NCBI RefSeq assembly: GCF_900106565.1
Contig: NZ_FNNJ01000002.1
Location: 124,001-188,000 of the forward strand
DNA: 64,000 nucleotides
Origin: Lutibacter oricola
Lineage (GTDB): Bacteria; Bacteroidota; Bacteroidia; Flavobacteriales; Flavobacteriaceae
Reading direction: 5' to 3'
Shown here: positions 1-9,216 of the stretch, piece after piece
How the letters are laid out: the number at the start of each line of letters is the position of its first letter
How positions within the stretch are numbered: the stretch's first letter is position 1
Made by a program: the position numbers and the translations under genes
Notes under the pieces: model-generated
Told to the model about the DNA's origin: nothing
Seen by the model: only the letters and a program-made list of their open reading frames with translations
The model's database searches: none

Positions 1-53
1 GATATTTAGATTTGTTATAAATAATTATTGTTGAAGTCTAGTAATAATAAAAA

Positions 54-79
54 AAAGGCTGTTTTAATAAACAGCCTTT
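54..79 (-). terminator. Rho-independent terminator of ppdK
   Basis: Eleven-base perfect stem (54-64 pairs with 69-79) with a 4-base loop, lying 17 bases past the ppdK stop. On the minus strand the hairpin runs into a T-rich tract (the A-run at 49-56 on the plus strand). Confidence 0.85.
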
Positions 80-95
80 CTATAATTTATATTAA

Positions 96-2825
96 TTAAG
101 CTTCTTTTTTTATAGCAGCTTGAGCAGATGCAATACGAGCAATTGGCACTCTATATGGAGAGCAACTTACGTAATTCATTCCAGTATTATAACAAAATTC
201 TACAGAACTTGGTTCACCACCGTGTTCACCACAAATACCAACTTTTAAATTTTCTTTTACACTTCTACCTTTAGAAGTACCTATTTTTACAAGTTGTCCA
301 ACACCTTCTTGATCTAAAACTTCAAAAGGATCGTTTTTTAAGATTCCTTTTTCGATATAAATAGGTAAAAATTTACCAGCATCATCGCGTGAATAACCAA
401 ATGCCATTTGTGTTAAATCATTAGTTCCAAAAGAGAAGAAATCAGCTCTTTTTGCAATTAAATCAGCTGTTAAGGCAGCACGTGGAATTTCAATCATTGT
501 TCCAACTAAATATTCAACAGTATTATTTCTTTCTTCGAATACCTTTTCTGCAGTAGCTCTAATAACAGCTTCTTGACTTTCAAATTCTTGAATTGTACCA
601 ATTAATGGAACCATTATCTCAGGTTTTGCTTCTATTCCTTTTTCTTTTAAGTTTAAAGCAGCTTCAATAATTGCACGGGTTTGCATTTCTGTAATTTCTG
701 GATATGTAATTCCTAATCTACAACCTCTATGTCCTAACATTGGATTAAATTCTTCCAACTCAGCAACTTTACTTTTAACATCAGCTAAAGAAATATGCAT
801 ATCTTCAGCTAAACTACGTTGTGTTTCTAGCTGGTGAGGCACAAATTCGTGTAATGGTGGATCCAATAAACGAACCGTAACTGGTAAACCTGTCATTGCT
901 TCAAAAATACCTTCAAAATCTTCGCGTTGCATTGGTAGTAAATCTAATAAAGCTTCTTTACGACCTTTAACAGTATCTGCTAAAATCATTTCTCGCATAG
1001 CTTTAATTCGGTCTACTTCAAAAAACATGTGCTCAGTTCTTGTTAATCCAATACCTTGTGCGCCAAATTTAACGGCTACTTTTGCATCTTTAGGAGAATC
1101 GGCATTAGTACGTACTTGCATGGTTGCATACTTATTTGATAATTCCATTAATTCGGCAAATTCTCCGCTTAATTCAGGTTCACTTGTAGCAACTTTCCCC
1201 TCAATAATATTTCCTGTAGATCCGTTTAAAGAAATCCAATCACCTTCGTGATATTCGTGGCCATCTACAGTTAAAGTTCTATTTTTATAATTAATTTTTA
1301 AAGCACCTGCACCCGATACACAGCATTTACCCATACCACGTGCAACAACTGCTGCGTGAGAAGTCATTCCACCACGAGCGGTTAAAATACCTTTAGCAAT
1401 GTTCATACCCTCTAAATCTTCTGGAGAAGTTTCTATACGAACTAGAATACTACTTTTATAATTTGAAGCTTCATCTGCAAAGAACACAATTTTACCAGTT
1501 GCTGCTCCTGGAGAAGCAGGTAAACCTTGTGCTATTACATTTGAATTCTCTAAAGCCTTAGCATCGAAAATTGGATGTAATAATTCATCTAATTTATTTG
1601 GTTCTATTTGTAGTAGCGCTTCTTTTTCTGTGATTAAACCTTCTTTTATTGCATCCATTGCAATTTTTACCATTGCAGCTCCTGTTCGCTTACCATTTCT
1701 TGTTTGAAGTATCCAAAGTTTACCATTTTGCATTGTAAACTCCATATCTTGCATATCTCTGTAATGCAATTCTAGTTTTTCTTGATATTCGTTTAGCTCG
1801 TTATATATTGAAGGCATTAATTCTTCTAATGAAGGATAATTTGCAATTCTATCTTCTTCTTCAACCTTAGCCAACTCAGCCCAACGTTTAGAGCCTAATT
1901 TTGTAATTTGTTGTGGTGTTCTAACACCTGCAACTACATCTTCACCTTGAGCATCTATTAAATACTCTCCATTAAATACATTTTCTCCTGTACCAGCATC
2001 ACGAGTAAAGCAAACACCTGTACCAGAATTTGAACCCATATTACCATAAACCATAGCTTGTACGTTTACGGCTGTTCCCCAATCTGCAGGGTATCCATTC
2101 ATATTTCTATAGTATACAGCTCTATCACCATTCCAGCTATTAAATACAGCAACAACAGCACCCCATAATTGATCCCAAGGATCTGTAGGAAAATCTAAGC
2201 CTGTTCGTTTTCTAACTGCATCTTTAAAATCATATACTAAATCTTTTAAATCTTGAATAGTAAAATCTGTATCTAATTCTATATCTCGCTTATGTTTTAA
2301 AGCTTCCATTATTTCTTCAAACGGATCTATATCTTCTTTAGATTCTGGTTTCATTCCTAGAACCACATCACCATACATTTGTATAAAACGACGGTAAGAA
2401 TCCCAAGCAAAACGTTCGTTGCCTGATTTTTGAGCTAAACCAAGTACAACTTCATCATTTAATCCTAAGTTTAATACGGTATCCATCATTCCGGGCATAG
2501 AAACTCTAGCTCCAGAACGAACAGAAACTAATAAAGGGTTGTCTTTATCTCCAAAAGAAGAACCCATAATCTGTTCTATATTTCTTATTGATTCTTCTAC
2601 TTCTTTAGATATCATTTCGACAACAGTATCTTTACCAAGTTGGTTGTATTCTGTGCAAACTTCAGTTGTTATTGTAAAACCTGGAGGAACTGGAATTCCT
2701 ATTTTACTCATTTCGGCAAGGTTTGCTCCTTTACCACCTAAGAGGTTTTTCATTGTACTGTTTCCATCGGCCTCTTTATTTCCGAACTTGTACACTCTTG
2801 TTTTTACGTCTTGTACGGTCTCCAT
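96..2825 (-). CDS. ppdK: Pyruvate, phosphate dikinase
   Basis: Interconverts pyruvate + ATP + phosphate and phosphoenolpyruvate + AMP + pyrophosphate in the cytoplasm. At 909 residues it has the usual full length. In order: an N-terminal ATP-grasp domain (KNLLGGKGANLAEM at about 26-39; the conserved VSVRSGARVSMPGMMDT block at about 100-116), the phosphohistidine swivel domain with GGMTSH at 485-490, so His490 is the phosphorylated residue, and a C-terminal PEP/pyruvate TIM barrel with the catalytic Cys865 in ICGEHGGEP. No residue is visibly missing. It stands alone with its own terminator. A TAAATTTG box lies about 40 bases upstream. In a heterotrophic flavobacterium the gluconeogenic or PPi-linked glycolytic role are both possible; the sequence does not decide. 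Confidence 0.97.
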   Translation of the reverse strand: METVQDVKTRVYKFGNKEADGNSTMKNLLGGKGANLAEMSKIGIPVPPGFTITTEVCTEYNQLGKDTVVEMISKEVEESIRNIEQIMGSSFGDKDNPLLVSVRSGARVSMPGMMDTVLNLGLNDEVVLGLAQKSGNERFAWDSYRRFIQMYGDVVLGMKPESKEDIDPFEEIMEALKHKRDIELDTDFTIQDLKDLVYDFKDAVRKRTGLDFPTDPWDQLWGAVVAVFNSWNGDRAVYYRNMNGYPADWGTAVNVQAMVYGNMGSNSGTGVCFTRDAGTGENVFNGEYLIDAQGEDVVAGVRTPQQITKLGSKRWAELAKVEEEDRIANYPSLEELMPSIYNELNEYQEKLELHYRDMQDMEFTMQNGKLWILQTRNGKRTGAAMVKIAMDAIKEGLITEKEALLQIEPNKLDELLHPIFDAKALENSNVIAQGLPASPGAATGKIVFFADEASNYKSSILVRIETSPEDLEGMNIAKGILTARGGMTSHAAVVARGMGKCCVSGAGALKINYKNRTLTVDGHEYHEGDWISLNGSTGNIIEGKVATSEPELSGEFAELMELSNKYATMQVRTNADSPKDAKVAVKFGAQGIGLTRTEHMFFEVDRIKAMREMILADTVKGRKEALLDLLPMQREDFEGIFEAMTGLPVTVRLLDPPLHEFVPHQLETQRSLAEDMHISLADVKSKVAELEEFNPMLGHRGCRLGITYPEITEMQTRAIIEAALNLKEKGIEAKPEIMVPLIGTIQEFESQEAVIRATAEKVFEERNNTVEYLVGTMIEIPRAALTADLIAKRADFFSFGTNDLTQMAFGYSRDDAGKFLPIYIEKGILKNDPFEVLDQEGVGQLVKIGTSKGRSVKENLKVGICGEHGGEPSSVEFCYNTGMNYVSCSPYRVPIARIASAQAAIKKEA

Positions 2826-2864
2826 TTATAATAATTATTTTGGTTAAAATTTTTTGGTATAACT

Positions 2865-2872
2865 CAAATTTA
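2865..2872 (-). promoter_or_regulatory. Candidate -7 box of ppdK
   Basis: On the minus strand this reads TAAATTTG, an exact match to the Bacteroidota -7 consensus TAnnTTTG, 40 bases before the ATG. No TTTG element is seen at the expected distance upstream, so the promoter is only half supported. Confidence 0.35.
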
Positions 2873-2968
2873 AGAAGAGTAGGTGTAGAAAAGGCTGATT
2901 TATGTCATATAGTGCTGCTAGATAGCGTTATAGGTGATGATTGTTACACTGACTTGATTTTAACAAAA

Positions 2969-3000
2969 AAAAAGCGTATTTAAAGATAAATACGCTTTTT
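2969..3000 (-). terminator. Rho-independent terminator of the efflux operon
   Basis: Fourteen-base perfect stem (2969-2982 with 2987-3000), 4-base loop, directly after the stop of the TolC-like gene. On the minus strand it is followed by a run of T (A-run 2965-2973). Because both arms end in A/T runs, it could also work on the plus strand. Confidence 0.85.
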
Positions 3001-3019
3001 AACCAAATAAGTTGATTTG

Positions 3020-4342
3020 TTAGAACGAAGTATTTAATAAATCTCCAGTTAATTGAAGCAATTGTAGTTCTGCGTTTTTTGCATTATACTTTGCTGTGTT
3101 TAAACTAGATTTTGAATTTAATAAGTTAACCTGAGCTTGTCTATATTCTATAGAAGTAATTTGTCCTAATTTAAAGTTTTCTTCACTTCTTTCGAAATTA
3201 CGCTGGTTAGTTTCAACATTTTTTTCTTCAGAAGAAAGAATAAATAGAGAGTTGTTATAAACTTCCAAAGCGTTTGCAACATCACGTTCCAATTGGTTTT
3301 CTATTTGTTCTTTTTGAATTTTTAAATTATCTCTAGAAATTTTTGCGTTTGCAACACGTGTCTTTGTATTTCCTCCATCAAAAATATTCCAATTTAGAGA
3401 TAAGCCTGCGTTTACACCTTTAGAATATTGTTCTGCAAATAACGCTGTTGCTGGGTTGTCGTTTTTATTAAATGAATAAGCAGAGTTTAGCGATAGGCTT
3501 GGTAAATAACTAGATTTGTTAATTTTTATATCAAAATCACTTAATTCAATATTTTTAGTTGCTTTTTGAATTTCAATATTATACTCCTTTGCTTTAGTTT
3601 GAAGCGTGGAATTATTAAAAGTTAGTTCAAAATTTACATTGGTATCAATTCCAAATTTTTCTTGCGCACTTCTTCCTAATAAAACATTTAAATCTCTTTT
3701 AGCATTTGCTAATAAGCGTTGAGAGTTTATATAACTAATACTATCGTTATTTACATCAACTTCTGCATTTAAAACATCTAGCTTTGTACTCTGACCATAT
3801 TCATAAGCATATTCACTTCTTTTTAATCTATTTTTTGAAATACTTAAAGTTTCTTCTAAATTCTTATTATTTTCTGTTAAACGAGCTACTTCATAATAAA
3901 TTGAAAACAGTTGAAGTAAAGAATTTTCTATTACAGTTTTAGCTTCTAATTCGGATAAATTATGACTTTCTTTTAGCTTTTGATAATTGTATTTTCTACC
4001 AAAACCATCAAATATTGTATAATTTAAACCTATAGAGGCGTTATACGATTTTGTTTCACCATTTTCAACTGTACTCTCAACACCGGTTTGAGATGTTAAA
4101 TCACTTGTAGAATTATTATAAGTTGCTCCGGCGCTAGCACTTACTGTTGGTAAATAACCGCTATTGTATACGCTAGCATTGTTTTTTGCAATTTCAACAG
4201 CATTATTTGCCATTTTAATTCCGTAATTATTTTCTAAAGCAATTCTAACAGCCTTATTTTTTGTTAGTATTTCAGATTCTTGAGCGAAACTATTTGCAAC
4301 GCTAAAAAGGAAAATGAAAAGGATGTATTTATAATTCTGCAT
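3020..4342 (-). CDS. TolC-family outer-membrane efflux channel
   Basis: Outer-membrane exit duct of the tripartite efflux system encoded just upstream. The start is placed at 4342 (MQNYKYIL...) because it gives a clean signal peptide cut after SFA, whereas an upstream alternative adds 18 Lys/Leu-rich residues that spoil it. The mature protein shows the OEP family pattern: two repeats of long heptad-rich helices, each ending in a strand segment (LNYTIFDGFGRKY near residue 110; LNWNIFDGGNTK near 320), and the C-terminal LGQITSIEYRQAQVNLLNSKSSL helix. About 440 residues is normal for the family. The start codon overlaps the end of the RND pump gene by 14 bases, so translation is probably coupled. 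The gene is the last of the operon. Confidence 0.93.
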   Translation of the reverse strand: MQNYKYILFIFLFSVANSFAQESEILTKNKAVRIALENNYGIKMANNAVEIAKNNASVYNSGYLPTVSASAGATYNNSTSDLTSQTGVESTVENGETKSYNASIGLNYTIFDGFGRKYNYQKLKESHNLSELEAKTVIENSLLQLFSIYYEVARLTENNKNLEETLSISKNRLKRSEYAYEYGQSTKLDVLNAEVDVNNDSISYINSQRLLANAKRDLNVLLGRSAQEKFGIDTNVNFELTFNNSTLQTKAKEYNIEIQKATKNIELSDFDIKINKSSYLPSLSLNSAYSFNKNDNPATALFAEQYSKGVNAGLSLNWNIFDGGNTKTRVANAKISRDNLKIQKEQIENQLERDVANALEVYNNSLFILSSEEKNVETNQRNFERSEENFKLGQITSIEYRQAQVNLLNSKSSLNTAKYNAKNAELQLLQLTGDLLNTSF

Positions 4343-7300
4343 CGTGTTCTGTTTTTTGTTCAATAATAGCTCTTTCAACTTCTTCTTTAGTAACATTTTT
4401 ACCCGTTCTAATCCATTTAAAAAATACTTTAATAGAATTTCCTAATGATAGTAATAGTGGAAGCATAACTAATGTTAATACGGTTGCTATACCAATTCCA
4501 TAAGAAATTGCAATTGCCATTGGTTTTAAAAATTGTGCTTGTCTACTTGTTTCCCATAGTAAAGGAGCCATACCAGCAATGGTAGTAAGTGAGGTTAAAA
4601 ATATAGCTCTAAATCTTGAAATACCTGCTTTGTATAACGCTTGATCGTATTTTAAACCTTCTTTTAAATATCCATTAAACTTACCAATTAGTACCAATCC
4701 ATCATTTACCAAAATACCTATAAGAGCAATAATACCTAAAAATGAAAGTATATTAATAGGGAAACCGTGAATATAATGTCCCCAACCTACACCAATTAAA
4801 CTAAAAGGAATCATAATCATTAATAACAATGGTTGATCGTAACTTCTAAATGTAAACGCAATAGTTATATATATTAGCAATAAAATTATTGGAAAAACAA
4901 GTTTTGCAGAATTCATAGTTTTTGCTGCATCTCTATTTTGACCTTCATAAATTGCTGAAACGGTAGGATATTTAGATAAAACATCTGGAATTATATTTTC
5001 TTGAATATCGGCTAGGGCATCAGTTGCACTGGCTTCAGGATCTTTTAATTCTGAATTTACTTGGATTTCTCGCTTTCCTTCTAAGTGGTTAATAGCAACT
5101 TCACCACGTTTTATTGAGTATGTTGCAATTTCAGAAAAAGGAACTCTATTTCCTGTAGGCGTAGAAACCCACATATCATCTAAGTTTTTAATAGAAGAAC
5201 GGTCTTCTTTTTTATAGCGTACCCAAACTTTAATTTCGTCTTGGCCGCGTTGAAAACGCTGTGCTTGAAAACCAAAGAATCCAGAACGAACTTGAGCCAT
5301 TACTGTTTGTAAATTTAAGCCCAATAAATACGCATTGTCTTTTAGTTTAATTTGAACTTCTTTAATACCTTGTGGATCATTATCGTAAATATCTTTTAAA
5401 TCTGGATTTTGATTCATAGCAGCTTTTAAATCTTCTTTAGCAGCCTTTAATTCATTAATGTTGTTTCCTAATAATGAAATTGAAATTGGACTTCCACCCA
5501 TTCTACCTCCAGAACCGTAACTTAAAGATTCGTATCCGTAAAAGTCTCCTGCTTTTTCTCTAATGGCAGCAGTAATTTTTGGAGATGAAGCATCTCTAGA
5601 TTCACCAGGTAATAAATTAACAGTTAAAGAACCATTAGAAGTTCCAGGCCCAATACGTTTAATTACATTTTGTACAACTTGCTCATTACCAGTTTGTTTT
5701 TTAGTAAAATCTTCATTTACTAACCAAACTGCTTTTTCAATTTCAGAAATAATAGAATCTGTAATTTTCTCATTAGTACCTTGTGGCATTTTTAAAGTTA
5801 TTGAAATTCTATCGCTTGCAATACTAGGGAAAAAATCGGCTCTAATTATTCCACCTTTAATACTTGCAATGGTTAAAATTAAAAGTGAGATTGGAATTAC
5901 AAAACCAAAAAATTTATTTCGTAAAAAGAATTTTAAAAATGGTGCATATATTTTATCTCGTATGTAAAACAAGAAGAGTTCAGATTTTTGGTTAATTTGA
6001 AAAAAGAACTCATTTATTTTTGATCTTTTTTTGTTTTTTCTAACCAATGCTTTTGAATGCGCAATATGTGCAGGTAAAATTAATAGTGCTTCAATTAAAG
6101 AAATAGAAAGTGTTAAAATTACAATAGATGCAACTTCTCCAAAAAACTTTCCAATTCTACCGTCTAAAAAGAAGAATGTAGAGAATGCTAGTAGTGTAGT
6201 TATAATTGCTGAAACAATTGGAGGAATAACCTCTAAAGTACCATCAATAGCCGCTCTAATTGGCGTTTTACCTTTTTCGTAATGGTTGTATATGTTTTCT
6301 CCAATTACAATTCCGTCATCAACCAAAATACCAATTACAATAATCATCCCAAATAAGGATAATACGTTAATAGTTACACCAATCATTGGAGCAAAAACAA
6401 ACATACCTAAAAATGAAATTGGTAAACCTGCTGCTACCCAAAAGGCCAAACGTGGATTTAAAAATAATGATAAAAATAGCAATACTAGTACCATACCAAT
6501 TAAACCATTTTCGGCTAATAATTGTGTTCGTTGGTTTAGTGTTATTGAGCTATCACTAGAAACAGTAATACTAATATTATTATGTTCTTGGTTAAATTTG
6601 TCTATATAGTCATTTACGGCATCTGCAGATTCTAATAAATCTTCACTATTTGTATTGGTAACAGCAATTCTAATAGCCATTTCGCCATTATTAAAAAGCC
6701 TATCAGGAGTTTCAGACCAAGTATCTTTAACAGTTGCTACATCACTTAAACGAATAATATTACCCGAAGCATCTGTTTTTACAACTATATTTAATAGTTC
6801 TAAACCTTGATATTTTTTATTTCTAGCTCTAATTAAATAATCTTCACTTGATGTTTTAATATTACCACCAGAAATTAAAATATTAGCTTGTGAAACTGCA
6901 TTTGCAACTTCTTGAAACGAAAGGTTGTAGGCACGTAAATCACTTTCTTTTACGGCAATATCAATTTCTTCATCAGGAAAACCACTTAAACTTACTTGCG
7001 AAATTCCTTCAATTCCACGTAAATCATTTTCAATAGTTCTTGCATATTGTTTAAGTGTAGCTAATGATAGTTTTTTTCCACTTACAGTGAAAGATATTGT
7101 TGATCGTACTGTTTCAATTTTTGCTACAACAGCAGGTTCCATACCAGAAGGATAGGAGGGAACTCTATCAACAGCATTTTTAACATCTGCTAAAACTACA
7201 TCAATATCTTTACCTTTTTCTACTTCAACAGTTATACTTGCAGAATTTTCTTGAGAAACTGAAGTAACACGTTCAACACCAATAATTCCTTTTAAATTGT

Positions 7301-7508
7301 CCTCGATTTTTAAAACAATACCTTCTTCCATTTCTTCTGGTGAAGCTCCAGGGTAAGTAAGAGAAATACTAATTGTTTCAGAATCTGTTAATGGAAAAAA
7401 TGAAGACTTTAAATTGAATGCTCCAAATATTCCAAAAATAACAAAAGCAATAATGAAAATATTAACCGCTACAGGGTATTTTATAAAATATGAAATTACT
7501 TTTTTCAT
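4329..7508 (-). CDS. RND (AcrB/HAE1-type) efflux pump subunit
   Basis: Inner-membrane proton/drug antiporter of the tripartite system. At 1059 residues it has the full double-repeat RND architecture: TM1 at about 9-29, a large periplasmic porter/docking region (about 35-335), a TM block at 335-480, a second periplasmic region (about 560-870) and a final TM block. The proton-relay pair Asp397-Asp398 is present in GILVDDGIVIGENIY, and the equivalent second-half segment reads GILVNDGLVLIGKFN, as expected. The start codon overlaps the adaptor's stop by one base (TAATG). The substrate is unknown; the MarR repressor in the same operon suggests induction by a small lipophilic or phenolic compound. 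Confidence 0.95.
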   Translation of the reverse strand: MKKVISYFIKYPVAVNIFIIAFVIFGIFGAFNLKSSFFPLTDSETISISLTYPGASPEEMEEGIVLKIEDNLKGIIGVERVTSVSQENSASITVEVEKGKDIDVVLADVKNAVDRVPSYPSGMEPAVVAKIETVRSTISFTVSGKKLSLATLKQYARTIENDLRGIEGISQVSLSGFPDEEIDIAVKESDLRAYNLSFQEVANAVSQANILISGGNIKTSSEDYLIRARNKKYQGLELLNIVVKTDASGNIIRLSDVATVKDTWSETPDRLFNNGEMAIRIAVTNTNSEDLLESADAVNDYIDKFNQEHNNISITVSSDSSITLNQRTQLLAENGLIGMVLVLLFLSLFLNPRLAFWVAAGLPISFLGMFVFAPMIGVTINVLSLFGMIIVIGILVDDGIVIGENIYNHYEKGKTPIRAAIDGTLEVIPPIVSAIITTLLAFSTFFFLDGRIGKFFGEVASIVILTLSISLIEALLILPAHIAHSKALVRKNKKRSKINEFFFQINQKSELFLFYIRDKIYAPFLKFFLRNKFFGFVIPISLLILTIASIKGGIIRADFFPSIASDRISITLKMPQGTNEKITDSIISEIEKAVWLVNEDFTKKQTGNEQVVQNVIKRIGPGTSNGSLTVNLLPGESRDASSPKITAAIREKAGDFYGYESLSYGSGGRMGGSPISISLLGNNINELKAAKEDLKAAMNQNPDLKDIYDNDPQGIKEVQIKLKDNAYLLGLNLQTVMAQVRSGFFGFQAQRFQRGQDEIKVWVRYKKEDRSSIKNLDDMWVSTPTGNRVPFSEIATYSIKRGEVAINHLEGKREIQVNSELKDPEASATDALADIQENIIPDVLSKYPTVSAIYEGQNRDAAKTMNSAKLVFPIILLLIYITIAFTFRSYDQPLLLMIMIPFSLIGVGWGHYIHGFPINILSFLGIIALIGILVNDGLVLIGKFNGYLKEGLKYDQALYKAGISRFRAIFLTSLTTIAGMAPLLWETSRQAQFLKPMAIAISYGIGIATVLTLVMLPLLLSLGNSIKVFFKWIRTGKNVTKEEVERAIIEQKTEHDAEL

Positions 7509-8623
7509 TATTCTTTATCGTTTATAGTTTTTACTAACATTCCGTCGTAAGCTCCTGGTAAACTTTTAGATAAAATAGTTGTGCCATTTTCTATTCCTTT
7601 TATTATAACTGATTCATTGTCAAAGTAAACAGGATCTATGGTAATAAGGTTTAGTATTGTGTCATTAACAACAAATACTTTGGTATCATCAACTAACAAT
7701 TTTCTTGAAATTTCGGTTGCGTTTTCAATTTTTTTAGTTTCTAAAGCTGCGTTTAAATACATACCATCTCGTAAACCTTCTCCTTTAACTTCTAAATAAG
7801 TTTTAATTGTTTGGGTTGTTTGGTCTACTTTAGAATTTATTCTAATAACTTTTGCTTGCCAAGATTTAGTATTGTTAATATTACTAACATTTACGTTATT
7901 TCCAATTTTTAAAAGGTATGCATATGCTTCATTTACATTAACTTCTAATTCGAATACTGAAGTATCTATAAATTCTCCTAATTTTTGACCAGATCTAACC
8001 AAAGTTCCTTGTGTAACAGCAACTTCTGTTAAAGTTCCATTAAATGGAGCGCGTATACTATATTTACCCAATTTGGTTTCTAAATTTTTAACATTGTAGT
8101 AATTAGTTAAAATGCTTCTTCCAGAAATAAAGAATTTTTCTTTTTCTGAATTTGTTTGTGGTAACTTAGGAGTAGTTTTATTAATGTCGAAACTACTTAA
8201 GTAATTTTGCCATTTGTTATATTCATTTGGATAATCTAATTGAATATCGGGCATAATAGCTGTTAAACTATTAAAAAATGCGCTTTTTTGAGCTTGTAAA
8301 TTAGCATAAAATTCATCGCTATTAATTGCAAGTATTGTTTGCCCTTTGTAATATTTTGTTCCTGCTTTAAAGTCTTTACTTGTAGGTTTTAAAATTCCTT
8401 GAACTTCAGCATATAAATCAATTTTATTTTTTGCTGTTAAATTACCGCTTGTAGTAATTTTAACTGGTATTGCTTTATTGTTTACAGTTTGAGTGTAAAC
8501 AGTTTTTATAATTTTATTAAATTTTGGTTTTTTTTTCTTGTTCAAGTCGGCTATTTTAATACCGGCAAAAACAGCAGCAGCTAAAATTAGAATGCTTCCA
8601 ATAATTATTATTGTTTGTCTCAT
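7508..8623 (-). CDS. HlyD/AcrA-type periplasmic adaptor (membrane fusion protein)
   Basis: Links the RND pump to the TolC-like channel. A single N-terminal membrane anchor (about residues 4-24) is followed by a split lipoyl/barrel-sandwich region (KIDLYAEVQGIL near 66 and YSIRAPFNGTLTEVAVTQGTLVRSG near 188) with an insert containing the hairpin, then a beta-barrel and membrane-proximal domain. It has 371 residues. The gene overlaps marR by the 4 bases ATGA at its start and touches the pump gene with TAATG at its end, so all four genes are translationally chained. There is no lipobox, so it is anchored by a helix and not by lipid. Confidence 0.92.
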   Translation of the reverse strand: MRQTIIIIGSILILAAAVFAGIKIADLNKKKKPKFNKIIKTVYTQTVNNKAIPVKITTSGNLTAKNKIDLYAEVQGILKPTSKDFKAGTKYYKGQTILAINSDEFYANLQAQKSAFFNSLTAIMPDIQLDYPNEYNKWQNYLSSFDINKTTPKLPQTNSEKEKFFISGRSILTNYYNVKNLETKLGKYSIRAPFNGTLTEVAVTQGTLVRSGQKLGEFIDTSVFELEVNVNEAYAYLLKIGNNVNVSNINNTKSWQAKVIRINSKVDQTTQTIKTYLEVKGEGLRDGMYLNAALETKKIENATEISRKLLVDDTKVFVVNDTILNLITIDPVYFDNESVIIKGIENGTTILSKSLPGAYDGMLVKTINDKE

Positions 8624-9066
8624 AGTTTAATTGAATGTTCTTTTGATATATTATTTTGTATTTTTTTTATAATATTGATTGTTAATTCTATTTCTTTTTC
8701 TGAAATTCCTTGTTGAAATTTTTTCATAGCAGCAACAATTATTGGTAATGTATTTTGATAAACTTTTATGCCATTAGGAGTTATGTATACATTTTTTACT
8801 CTTTTATCTCCCTTAATTGATTTTCTAGAAATAAGTTGCTTTTTCTCCATATTAGAAATTAATCGAGATAGTGAGGTTTTATCACTTTCGGTAATAAAAG
8901 CTAAATCGTTTTGCGGTAAACCATTATTTTTTTCTAATATTTTTAATATAATAAATTGTTCTCTTGTTAAATTTATAGCATTGCTTTTAAGAATACTCTT
9001 AATAACTGCTCCAAGCATTTTACCCGTTCTACCAATCCACGGTATTAAATTTTCTTCTGCATCCAT
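8620..9066 (-). CDS. MarR-family transcriptional repressor
   Basis: A 148-residue winged-helix regulator. The HTH covers about residues 52-75 (NGLPQNDLAFITESDKTSLSRL), followed by the wing with the conserved basic segment RKSIKGDKRVKNVYIT (about 80-97). It is the first gene of the efflux operon, and a perfect 20-bp palindrome lies over the promoter, so it most probably represses itself and the pump and releases when a ligand binds. Translation of the next gene is coupled through an ATGA overlap. Confidence 0.93.
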   Translation of the reverse strand: MDAEENLIPWIGRTGKMLGAVIKSILKSNAINLTREQFIILKILEKNNGLPQNDLAFITESDKTSLSRLISNMEKKQLISRKSIKGDKRVKNVYITPNGIKVYQNTLPIIVAAMKKFQQGISEKEIELTINIIKKIQNNISKEHSIKL

Positions 9067-9081
9067 TAATAAAATTTAATA

Positions 9082-9089
9082 CAAATGTA
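9082..9089 (-). promoter_or_regulatory. -7 box of the marR-efflux operon
   Basis: Reads TACATTTG on the minus strand, an exact TAnnTTTG match, 16 bases before the marR start. The -33 position expected from it falls at about 9109-9113, in the middle of the palindrome at 9103-9122, so a bound repressor would block the polymerase. Confidence 0.55.
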
Positions 9090-9102
9090 AGGTAAAAAAC
9101 AA

Positions 9103-9122
9103 ATAGTTGCATATGCAACTAT
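9103..9122. promoter_or_regulatory. Palindromic operator, probably for the MarR repressor
   Basis: A perfect 20-base palindrome, ATAGTTGCATATGCAACTAT, 37 bases upstream of marR. MarR dimers typically bind 16-20 bp palindromes next to or inside their own promoters. Length, symmetry and placement over the predicted -33 region all fit autorepression. Binding itself is inferred. Confidence 0.75.
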
Positions 9123-9145
9123 GTTAATTAGTGTTAATAAAAAAA

Positions 9146-9175
9146 ACTTACTCTTTTTTCGATAGAAGAGTAAGT
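9146..9175 (-). terminator. Terminator of the LRR-protein gene
   Basis: Ten-base perfect stem (9146-9155 with 9166-9175) about 40 bases past the LRR stop. It is followed on the minus strand by the T-run complementary to 9139-9146. Confidence 0.75.
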
Positions 9176-9216
9176 CTTTTTATAACTAAAGTTTATAGAA
9201 TTATTATTATATGTGG

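Noticed and set aside
5563-5967. Plus-strand open frame opposite the RND pump gene
   Set aside because: It is the mirror of conserved pump coding sequence and encodes nothing recognisable; the same holds for frames opposite purL, ftcD, nusB and the acyl-CoA synthetases.
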